64,000 bases of DNA. Origin: JAICJR01 sp036494715. GTDB taxonomy: Bacteria > Actinomycetota > Thermoleophilia > Solirubrobacterales > Thermoleophilaceae. The DNA lies in contig DASXNY010000050.1 in NCBI GenBank assembly GCA_036494715.1, positions 1-64,000 on the forward strand, written 5' to 3'. Shown here piece by piece: positions 26,010-33,390 of the stretch. Every line of letters starts with the position of its first letter. Position 1 is the stretch's first letter. The translations under genes and the position numbers were made by a program. The notes below the pieces were generated by a model, which was given only the letters and a program-made list of their open reading frames with translations, searched no databases and was not told the DNA's origin.

Positions 26010-26377
26010 GGGCGCGCACGGAGCTCCTCCTCTGGGGCGGTGTGCTCGCGGCGCCCGCCGCCTGGACGATCGAGCACGTGCTCGGCTACGGCGTGACCGA
26101 GGCGGCGTGCGGCACGGCAGGTGCGGGCTCGCCCGTCCCCACCCATACCTGGCTCGCGCTGGCCACCGCGCTCGGCGCGGCGCTCGCGCTGGCGGGAATC
26201 GTGGCCGCGGCGCTGTCGCTCCGGAGTGTCTGGGGGAGCGGCAACGATGCCCCGCCGCCCCCGGGCCGGATCTGGTTCATGTCGGTCTGCGGGCTCGTGC
26301 TGAGCCCGCTGTTCCTGCTGATCATCCTGCTTGACGGCATCGGCGCCCTGCTGCTCGGAGGCTGCCACCAGGGATGA
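26006..26377 (+). CDS. Small membrane protein in the oxidase-bc operon, unknown
   Basis: 123 residues with three hydrophobic helices (about 6-24, 46-70 and 88-115) and three cysteines, one near the C-terminus in LGGCHQG. It overlaps both neighbours by ATGA, so it is expressed in step with ctaE and qcrC. It may be an accessory or assembly subunit of the supercomplex. No family recognised. Confidence 0.82.
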   Translation: MRARTELLLWGGVLAAPAAWTIEHVLGYGVTEAACGTAGAGSPVPTHTWLALATALGAALALAGIVAAALSLRSVWGSGNDAPPPPGRIWFMSVCGLVLSPLFLLIILLDGIGALLLGGCHQG

Positions 26378-27171
26378 GACGGGGGCGCGCACTCATCGCC
26401 GTGGTGCTCGGCGCGCTCGCGCTCGCGGCGATCGCCCACGCCCAGCTCCCGAGCGGCATCAGCCGGCCGGCCAACGAGGCCGGCCTCTCACAACGCGATC
26501 TGGGCGGCCAGCTGTATGCGGCCAACTGCGCGTCTTGCCATGGCATCGCCGGCGAGGGCGTGCCGCAACCCGGGGGCGCGCGCGGAGCGGGCGACATCAA
26601 GGGCCAGGGACCGGCGCTGCTCGGAGTCGGCGCGCAGGCCGCCGACCTCTACCTCACCACCGGCTTCATGCCGCTCGGCAACCCCCACGAGCAGCCGTGG
26701 CGGCGGCGCGTCCTCTTCAACCCGAGGGAGGTCAAGGCGCTCACGAGCTACGTGGCCTCGCTGGGCAAGGGCGGGCCGCCGATCCCGCACCCCTCGCCGC
26801 AATCCGGCAACGTCGCCTCGGGCCTGCGCCTGTTCACGCAGCACTGCGCCGGCTGCCACCAGGTGGTGGCCGAGGGAGGCTACGTGACGGACGCCCGCGT
26901 GCCGCAGATCAAGAAGGACACGGCCACGCAGATCGCCGAGGCGGTGCGCGTCGGCCCCTACCTCATGCCCAAGTTCTCGCAGAAGGCGATCAGCGACCGC
27001 CAGCTCAACTCGATCGTCGCGTACATCGACGCGGTCAAGCATCCAGACGACGCGGGCGGCTGGGGCATAGGCCACATCGGACCGGTGCCCGAGGGCATCG
27101 TGGCGTGGTTCATAGCGGCGGTCGCGCTGATCGGGTTGTGCATGCTGATCGGAGAGCGGCTGCGGGCATGA
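26374..27171 (+). CDS. qcrC: Diheme cytochrome c of the bc complex
   Basis: 265 residues. A signal-anchor (6-22) precedes two cytochrome c domains with CASCH (52-56) and CAGCH (158-162), and a C-terminal membrane helix (about 240-260) holds it in the membrane. This tethered diheme form replaces soluble cytochrome c in actinobacterial bc-aa3 supercomplexes. Overlaps at both ends (ATGA) place it in the oxidase operon. Confidence 0.94.
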   Translation: MRRGRALIAVVLGALALAAIAHAQLPSGISRPANEAGLSQRDLGGQLYAANCASCHGIAGEGVPQPGGARGAGDIKGQGPALLGVGAQAADLYLTTGFMPLGNPHEQPWRRRVLFNPREVKALTSYVASLGKGGPPIPHPSPQSGNVASGLRLFTQHCAGCHQVVAEGGYVTDARVPQIKKDTATQIAEAVRVGPYLMPKFSQKAISDRQLNSIVAYIDAVKHPDDAGGWGIGHIGPVPEGIVAWFIAAVALIGLCMLIGERLRA

Positions 27172-28160
27172 GTGTCTTCCGCAAGCTCGCCGCCGGAGTG
27201 CTGGCGCTGCGCGGCCTGGGCAGCGGACGCGGCGCGCGCGAGCCGGCCGTCCCGCCGGGCGACCCGGTTCCGCGCGCCGAGCTCGCCGTGATCGTGCTGC
27301 TGCTGCTCGCCGCGGTCTGCTCCGCGGGCTTTGTCTTCGTCTACGCCGACGACGGCATTCACCATGCCACCCAGTTCGAAGGGATCGCGCTCGCGCTCGC
27401 GCTCGCGTTTTTCGGGGCGGCGCTGATCGTCCTCGCCAAGTACTTGATCGTCAGCGAAACGCTCGAGGACGACTATCCCGAGAGCGAGCACCCGGAGGAC
27501 GAGCTCGCGGTCACCAACCTCGTCCGCGACAGCGGCAGCCGCTTCACGCGCAAGCGCCTGCTGGCCGGCGCGGCCGGCCTGGCGGGTACGGCTTTCGGGT
27601 TCGCCCTGCTCTCGCCGGTGCTGTCGCTCGGGCCGGTGCTGGACAGCAGCCTGCTGGCCGACACTCCCTGGCGGCGCGGCACCCGCCTCGTGAGCGAGGA
27701 CGACGATCCGATCAGGGCCTCGGACATCGAGGAGGGCACGTTCTACACGGCGTTCGCCGACGGGGCATCCCACGACACCGTCGGCGCGCCGCTGATCGTC
27801 GTGAGGCTCCCCACAAGACAACTGCGGCTGCCGCGTGGCCGCCGTGGCTGGGCCCCGCAGGGGATCCTCGCCTACTCGAAGATCTGCACCCACGCCGGCT
27901 GCGCGATCGCCCTCTACCGGAAGCCCACCTTCCCGGAGCTGGAGGCCAAGCCGGCATTCGTCTGCCCCTGCCACTACTCGACCTTCGATCCGGCCACTGG
28001 CGGCACGGTGATCTTCGGGCCGGCGGGCCGCAACCTGCCGCAGCTGCCGCTTCAGATCGACGTGGACGGGCACCTGCGCGCGGCGGGCAACCTGTCCGGG
28101 CCGCCCGGCCCGTCGTGGTGGGGCGTGCGCATGTGGAAGGCGAGGTTCAAGCAGCAGTGA
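27168..28160 (+). CDS. qcrA: Rieske iron-sulfur subunit of the bc complex
   Basis: 330 residues. Two membrane helices lie near 38-62 and 72-90 and a third near 128-148, the extended actinobacterial topology. The 2Fe-2S cluster is bound by CTHAGC (240-245) and CPCHYS (266-271). It takes the first electron from quinol at the Qo site and hands it to QcrC. Start and stop overlap qcrC and qcrB by four bases each. Confidence 0.95.
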   Translation: MSVFRKLAAGVLALRGLGSGRGAREPAVPPGDPVPRAELAVIVLLLLAAVCSAGFVFVYADDGIHHATQFEGIALALALAFFGAALIVLAKYLIVSETLEDDYPESEHPEDELAVTNLVRDSGSRFTRKRLLAGAAGLAGTAFGFALLSPVLSLGPVLDSSLLADTPWRRGTRLVSEDDDPIRASDIEEGTFYTAFADGASHDTVGAPLIVVRLPTRQLRLPRGRRGWAPQGILAYSKICTHAGCAIALYRKPTFPELEAKPAFVCPCHYSTFDPATGGTVIFGPAGRNLPQLPLQIDVDGHLRAAGNLSGPPGPSWWGVRMWKARFKQQ

Positions 28161-29512
28161 TCTACCGCCTCGTTCGCTTCCTGGACGAGCGGAGCGGATC
28201 CGCGCCGCTCCTGCGCAAGACGCTGCGCTACGTGTTCCCGGACCACTGGTCGTTCCTGCTCGGCGAGGTGGCGCTGTACGCCTTCGTCGTGCTGGTGGCG
28301 ACCGGCACCTACCTCGCGCTGTTCTTCCACCCGAGCCTGGCCGAGACGACCTACCACGGTGCGTATGCGCCGCTCAACGGGCTGAGGATGAGCGAGGCGT
28401 ACAAGTCGGCGATCGACATCTCGTTCACGGTGAAGGCGGGCCTGCTGCTCCGCCAGACCCATCACTGGGCCGCCGACGTGTTCGTTGCCGCGATCGTGAT
28501 CCACCTGATGCGGATCTTCTTCACGGGCGCGTTCCGCAAGCCGCGTGAGCTCACCTACGTGATCGGCCTGCTCCTGCTGTTCACCACGTTGCTCGAGGGC
28601 TACCTCGGCTACTCGATGGTGGACGACCTGCTGTCCGGCATCGGCCTCGCGATCGGCTACGGCGTAGCGCTGTCGATCCCGTTCGTCGGAGGCAACCTCG
28701 CGCTCCTGATCTGGGGCGCGCCCTACCCCGGCAACGAGTCGTTCGAGTCACGCATGTACATCGCCCACGTGTTCATCTTCCCGATCCTGATCGCGACGCT
28801 GATCGTCGTGCATCTCGCGCTGGTGGCCTCACGCCACCACACCCAGTTCAAGCGCACCGCGCGCGAGACGAACCGCCGGATCGTCGGCCTCCCGATGTTC
28901 CCGGCCCAGGTGCCGCGCTCGCTCGGGCTGCTCTTTGGCACGGCCGCGGTGCTGTTCGCGCTCGGCGGACTGATCCAGATCAACCCGATCTGGCTCTGGG
29001 GCCCCTACCACCTCGCGGACGCCACCAACGGCGCGCAGCCCGACTGGTATCTCGGCTGGCTGATCGGCGCGCTGCGCCTCGTCCCCCACTTCGACCTCAC
29101 GATCGGCAGCTACACGCTCGTGCCTAACCCGTTCTGGGGCGGCGCGCTGTTCCCGCTGATCGTCCTGTTCGTGCTCGCGTCGTGGCCCTGGTTCGAGGCG
29201 CGCATCAGAGGCGACCATGGCTTCCACAACGTGCTCGACCGTCCCCGCGACGCACCGGGCCGCACAGCGTTCGGCACCGCGTTCCTGCTGTGGATCTTCC
29301 TGATCTTCTTTGCCGGCTCCGCCGACCGCACGTACCTCTTCCTCGGCTGGAGCTATCAGCTCCAAATCTGGATCTACCGGGTGCTGGTCTGGGTGCTGCC
29401 GCTCGTCGTGTTCTTCGTGGTGAGGCGCGTCTGCCGCGAGCTGCAGGCGATCGAGCGGGTGGAGCACGAGCGCGAGCTGGCCGAGGCTGAAGCGCGGACG
29501 GCCAGCGCCTAG
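28157..29512 (+). CDS. qcrB: Cytochrome b subunit of the bc complex
   Basis: 451 residues, a full-length cytochrome b with both N- and C-terminal parts. Paired heme-ligand histidines are visible in RQTHHWAADVFVAAIVIH and in HVFIFPILIATLIVVH. The Qo loop reads PDWY in place of the mitochondrial PEWY. GTG at 28157 overlaps the qcrA stop. It ends an eight-gene respiratory run, and its stop codon overlaps by four bases the end of the convergent GMC dehydrogenase gene. Confidence 0.95.
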   Translation: MIYRLVRFLDERSGSAPLLRKTLRYVFPDHWSFLLGEVALYAFVVLVATGTYLALFFHPSLAETTYHGAYAPLNGLRMSEAYKSAIDISFTVKAGLLLRQTHHWAADVFVAAIVIHLMRIFFTGAFRKPRELTYVIGLLLLFTTLLEGYLGYSMVDDLLSGIGLAIGYGVALSIPFVGGNLALLIWGAPYPGNESFESRMYIAHVFIFPILIATLIVVHLALVASRHHTQFKRTARETNRRIVGLPMFPAQVPRSLGLLFGTAAVLFALGGLIQINPIWLWGPYHLADATNGAQPDWYLGWLIGALRLVPHFDLTIGSYTLVPNPFWGGALFPLIVLFVLASWPWFEARIRGDHGFHNVLDRPRDAPGRTAFGTAFLLWIFLIFFAGSADRTYLFLGWSYQLQIWIYRVLVWVLPLVVFFVVRRVCRELQAIERVEHERELAEAEARTASA

Positions 29513-31182
29513 GCGGCCGCCGCGGCACGCCGCGGATCGACGTGCTTCGCCGCCAGCCGGCCGGCCAGCCGCGAGGCCAGCGCCATGATCGTCAGCGCCG
29601 GGTTGGCGGATCCCTGGGTCGGCATCACGCTGCCGTCCGCGACGAACAGGTTCGGCACCTCCCATGCCTGGTGGTCGGCGTTGACCACGCTCTCTTCCGG
29701 GTCGGCGCCCATCCGGCAGCCGCCCACCAGGTGCGCGTAGCGGTCGATCGTCAGCGTGTCCTGAGCGCCGGCGTTCTCCCAGATCTGGTCGATCACCTGC
29801 TTCGAATACGCGATGTTGGCCCGGTCGTTGTCCGACTGGGTGTAGTCGAAGCGCGGCACCGGCATGTCGAACTGGTCGAGCTCGTCCGTGAGCGTCACGC
29901 GGTTCTCCGGGTGCGGCAGCAGCTCGTTGAGGACGCCGAGCACGGTCCAGTGCACGTAGTCGCGCATGTACTCGCGCAGCGCGTAGCCCCAGTGCCCGTC
30001 GGCCAGCACGTGCTCGGCCCAGCCGATCGGCATCGGGGAGACCGTCTGGATGCTGAAGCCGCGGGCGAACCCACGCGACTCGTCAGTCTCGTAAAACTGC
30101 TCGGACGAGACCTCGGGCGGCGGGCCCTTGAACATGTGCATCGGCTGCGGGAAGCGCGCCGCGGTCTGCGAGGCGCCCTGCACCATTACGTAGCGACCCA
30201 CCTGGTCATTGGAGTTGGCGAGCCCGTCTGGGAAGCGCCTGCTGGTGGAGTTGAGGAGGAGCCGCGGGGTCTCGATCGAGTAGCCGGCAACCGCCACCGC
30301 GGCGGCGCGCTGGAAGCGCTCGCGCCCCTCGTGGATGTAGGTCACGCCATTCACACGGCCGGTCGCGCCATCGAGCTCCACACGCACAGCCATCGACTCC
30401 GGCCGGATCTCCACCCCGTGCTCGATCGCGTCCGGAACGTGGGTGACCAGCGGACTGCCCTTGGCATTCACCTTGCAGCCCTCGAGGCAGAAGCCGCGGT
30501 AGATGCAGTGCGGCCGGTTGCCGAACGCGCCGTTGGTGATCGCCACCGGTCCCACGCGCATCTCGATGCCGCAGGCCAGCGCCCCCTTCCAGGCCACCTC
30601 GGCGGAGCCGCCGATCGGGTGCGGCCCCATCGGGTAGCCGTGCGGGTCGCCCCAGGGCCAGTGCTGGCCCGCCACCGGCAGCTCCGTCTCGCAGAGCTCG
30701 TAGTGCTCCTTCAGGTCCCAGTAGGAGATCGGCCAGTCCGCCCCCACGCCGTCGCGCGTGCGCGTCTCGAAATCGGACGGGTGGAAGCGCGGGGCGTAGC
30801 CCGCGTAGTGCACCATCGAGCCGCCCACCCCGTGGCCCGAGTTGTTCTTGCCCATCTCCACGGGGTCCTCGCCGCCGACGATGCGCTTGTCGGTCCAGAA
30901 CAGCTTGTGCGAGCCGGCCTCGTCGGACACCCAGTCGCGGTCGGGATCCCAGAACGGGCCGCGCTCGAGCACCACCACCCGCCAGCCCTTGCGCGCGAGG
31001 CGCTGGGCCAGCACGGCGCCGCCGGCGCCACAGCCGACGATCAGGAGGTCCACCTCGTCCTGGTTGCCGTAGCGAGCCATGCGATCGACGTTCGGCACGC
31101 CGCGCTTGTGCGGATGGAGCAGGAAGGCCGAGTCGTTGTCCGGCGGGCGCAGCGAACCCTTGAGGAGCTCGCGCGCCCTCAC
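29509..31182 (-). CDS. GMC-family FAD dehydrogenase (gluconate 2-dehydrogenase large-subunit-like)
   Basis: 557 residues. The FAD dinucleotide motif is VGCGAGGAV (about 49-57); a segment with CIYRGFCLEGCKVNAKGS has the cysteine pattern seen in membrane sugar-acid dehydrogenases. The C-terminal active-site region contains HLVGGCRMG and the closing SANPALTIMALASRLA. It oxidises a polyol or sugar acid and passes electrons through partners to quinone. GTG at 31182 overlaps the small-subunit gene by GTGA. The usual cytochrome c subunit is not encoded nearby, so its electron acceptor is open. Confidence 0.9.
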   Translation of the reverse strand: MRARELLKGSLRPPDNDSAFLLHPHKRGVPNVDRMARYGNQDEVDLLIVGCGAGGAVLAQRLARKGWRVVVLERGPFWDPDRDWVSDEAGSHKLFWTDKRIVGGEDPVEMGKNNSGHGVGGSMVHYAGYAPRFHPSDFETRTRDGVGADWPISYWDLKEHYELCETELPVAGQHWPWGDPHGYPMGPHPIGGSAEVAWKGALACGIEMRVGPVAITNGAFGNRPHCIYRGFCLEGCKVNAKGSPLVTHVPDAIEHGVEIRPESMAVRVELDGATGRVNGVTYIHEGRERFQRAAAVAVAGYSIETPRLLLNSTSRRFPDGLANSNDQVGRYVMVQGASQTAARFPQPMHMFKGPPPEVSSEQFYETDESRGFARGFSIQTVSPMPIGWAEHVLADGHWGYALREYMRDYVHWTVLGVLNELLPHPENRVTLTDELDQFDMPVPRFDYTQSDNDRANIAYSKQVIDQIWENAGAQDTLTIDRYAHLVGGCRMGADPEESVVNADHQAWEVPNLFVADGSVMPTQGSANPALTIMALASRLAGRLAAKHVDPRRAAAAA

Positions 31183-31790
31183 TCGAGCCCGCGCTCTCGC
31201 ACGTCCTTCACCGGATCGAGGTCAAACGCCGGCTTGGGCTCCCAGCCCTCCATCTTTCCGACCCCGAGCGCCGCGTAGCCGCGCGGGTAGGCGGGACCGC
31301 CGAAGCCGATCTCGTTCCAGGCCCAGGGGTGCGAGTAGAACGCCGCGAGGATCGCTCGGGTGACGACCTTCCAGGCCTTCGACACGTCGAGCGACTGCCA
31401 GGCCTCGCCCTTGAGCTCGCCCTTCGAGAAGCGCTTCACGATCTCGCGCTGGGTCTCGGGCGTGGCCTCCGCGAAGCCGCTCGCCACCTCATCGAGACCG
31501 CGCGCCACGATCCGCCACAGATCGCGGTCGTCCGGCATGCCCGCGTACTGGTAGCCGTCGAGTTGGCCCGCGCTGAACTTGGCGTCGATCATCCCCAGCA
31601 CCGGGATGCGCGGCTCGCCGTCCTGAGCGGTCACCACGTCGCAGAAGGCCTTCAGCGTGCGCCGCTCGTCCGCGTCCTCGAAGAAGCGAAAGGGCGGTTC
31701 CTCCACCCGCGCGAGGACGACCTCCCGCGTCACGTCATCCCAGTGATGCGCCTGCGAAAGAACGTCCCAATCCGGATAACGCCCATGCAT
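31179..31790 (-). CDS. Gluconate 2-dehydrogenase subunit 3 family protein
   Basis: 203 residues. ERRTLKAFCDVVTAQ resembles the subunit 3 signature helix, and the C-terminal half holds FYSHPWAWNEIGFGGPAYPRG, which is conserved in family members paired with GMC dehydrogenases. In relatives this subunit helps export or assembly through a Tat signal, but no twin-arginine signal is visible here, so the pair may stay in the cytoplasm. Coupled to the large subunit by GTGA. Confidence 0.83.
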   Translation of the reverse strand: MHGRYPDWDVLSQAHHWDDVTREVVLARVEEPPFRFFEDADERRTLKAFCDVVTAQDGEPRIPVLGMIDAKFSAGQLDGYQYAGMPDDRDLWRIVARGLDEVASGFAEATPETQREIVKRFSKGELKGEAWQSLDVSKAWKVVTRAILAAFYSHPWAWNEIGFGGPAYPRGYAALGVGKMEGWEPKPAFDLDPVKDVRERGLE

Positions 31791-31825
31791 CTGCGGCGTG
31801 GTTCCTTCCCGCTGACGCGGAAGCC

Positions 31826-31849
31826 CCTGCGACCTGCGACCTGCGACCT
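31826..31849. repeat. Heptanucleotide tandem repeat between two genes
   Basis: CCTGCGA occurs three times plus a partial fourth copy, in the 65-base gap between the subunit 3 gene and the membrane-protein gene. The unit length equals that of the repeats in accB although the sequence differs. Confidence 0.85.
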
Positions 31850-31855
31850 CCGGCC

Positions 31856-32287
31856 TCACTTTTCCCTCCTCGCCACCGCCGCCACCAATCCCATCCCGCC
31901 AACCAGCGCCAGCGATCCCGGCGCCAGCAGTGGTGGTCCCATCACGAGGTTGTAGGTGGGCTCGGAGAAGCCGCCTGGTTTGCGCGCCACGCCACGGATG
32001 TGGGTGATCACGCCGATGACGCCGTCGAGCGCATAGAGCGCCGACACCGCGGGCAGCGTGGTCCGGGCGTGCCGTTCGCTGAACACGCCGGCCACGCCGG
32101 CCGCTGTGAGGGGAGGAGTGAGTGCGATCGGCGTCCACATCCACTTGTCGCCGAACGAGCCCTTGTAGTGCTCGAGGTAGATCTCGAAGCCGAGCCCGAC
32201 CGCGCTCACTGCCGTGAGGGCGGAGAGCGTCTTCTGGAAGCGGCCGGTCAGCAGGTTGCGCCGCGCGTGCGCGAGACCCTTCTTCAC
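31856..32287 (-). CDS. Membrane protein of unknown function
   Basis: 143 residues with about four hydrophobic segments (near 20-38, 52-70, 78-96 and 118-138). GTG at 32287 overlaps the enolase-superfamily stop codon. Its place in the operon next to the GMC dehydrogenase pair suggests it could be the membrane anchor or quinone-contacting partner of that enzyme; this is inference only. The C-terminus is a short basic tail (ARREK). Confidence 0.75.
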   Translation of the reverse strand: MKKGLAHARRNLLTGRFQKTLSALTAVSAVGLGFEIYLEHYKGSFGDKWMWTPIALTPPLTAAGVAGVFSERHARTTLPAVSALYALDGVIGVITHIRGVARKPGGFSEPTYNLVMGPPLLAPGSLALVGGMGLVAAVARREK

Positions 32288-33390
32288 AGCCCGTACTCCT
32301 CGGCGACGTCGCGGCGCAGCTCGAGCCCGAGGCCTGGCCGAGACGGGTCGGGACAGAGCGCGCCACCCTCGGGGGACAGCACGCCGTCGAACAGGAGCGA
32401 CTCGATGCGCACGTGGTCGTGGAAGTACTCGAGGTGCGCGAGCGTCTCCATCGCGCAGCACGCGTGCGCGGAGATCGCGGGGGCGCAGTGGGCCGAGAAC
32501 GGGATCGAGCGCGCCTTGCAGACGGCGTCCACCCGCAAGAGGCCGGTGATGCCGCCGCAACGCGTCACGTCGGCCTGCTGGATGTCCACACAGTCCGCCA
32601 TCCGCGCGAAATAGGGAAGGTCCCAGCCGTACTCGCCGGCGGCCACGCACATGCCGCCAGGGCCGCGGTCGCGCAGCAACCGCAACCCGTCGAGGTCGTC
32701 GGAGCTCACCGGCTCCTCGACATAGGTCACGTCGAACTCCTCGCGGAAGCGCTCCATCCAGCCGAGCGCCTGCTTGCGCTGCCAGGCGCCGTTGGCGTCC
32801 ACCATCAGCCCGACGTTCGGGCCGACCGCGCCGCGGGCGGCGCGCACGCGGCCGATGTCGGCGTCCGGGTCGCGCCCCACCTTCATCTTCACGCGCGGGA
32901 TCCCGTCCCCGGCCCAGCCGCCGAGCTGCTCAACGAGCCGCTCGTTGGAGTACGAGGTAAAGCCGCCGCTGCCGTACACGGGCACCTCAGCGTGGAAGCG
33001 GCCGAGCAGGTCGGCGAGCGCGACGCCGAGCAGCTTGGCCTTGAGATCCCACAGGGCGATGTCCACCGCGGATATCGCCATCGCAGCGAGCGCCTGCTGG
33101 CCGAGGTTACGCACCTGCTGCTGCATCGCCGCCCAGGCGGCCTGTGGCGACAATGCGTCGAGCCCGTGGACGACGCCCGCGAGCTTGCCCTCGACCAGCG
33201 TCGCCGCAGCCCGATCGGAGTACGTGAAGCCGAGCCCGCGCTCGCCGCCGGCGGCGACCTCGACCAGCACCAGCGTCGTGGAGTCCCATTCGAGGGTGCC
33301 GTCCGACTCGGGTGCGTCCGTCGGAATCTCGTAGGCGGAAACCGCGACGCGTTCGATCGCGGCGTCGACCGCCATGCTCGTGGCCGCCAT
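32284..33390 (-). CDS. Enolase-superfamily enzyme (mandelate racemase/muconate lactonising group)
   Basis: 368 residues. The catalytic KxK is Lys168-Lys170 in RVKMKVG; metal ligands are Asp198 (VDANG), Glu225 (VEEP) and Glu253 (GEYG). The group abstracts the alpha-proton of carboxylates, and many members are sugar-acid dehydratases, which would match the neighbouring gluconate-dehydrogenase-like pair. His312 in the SAHCAP strand could be the second base. The ATG follows the TPP-enzyme stop with no gap. Confidence 0.88.
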   Translation of the reverse strand: MAATSMAVDAAIERVAVSAYEIPTDAPESDGTLEWDSTTLVLVEVAAGGERGLGFTYSDRAAATLVEGKLAGVVHGLDALSPQAAWAAMQQQVRNLGQQALAAMAISAVDIALWDLKAKLLGVALADLLGRFHAEVPVYGSGGFTSYSNERLVEQLGGWAGDGIPRVKMKVGRDPDADIGRVRAARGAVGPNVGLMVDANGAWQRKQALGWMERFREEFDVTYVEEPVSSDDLDGLRLLRDRGPGGMCVAAGEYGWDLPYFARMADCVDIQQADVTRCGGITGLLRVDAVCKARSIPFSAHCAPAISAHACCAMETLAHLEYFHDHVRIESLLFDGVLSPEGGALCPDPSRPGLGLELRRDVAEEYGL

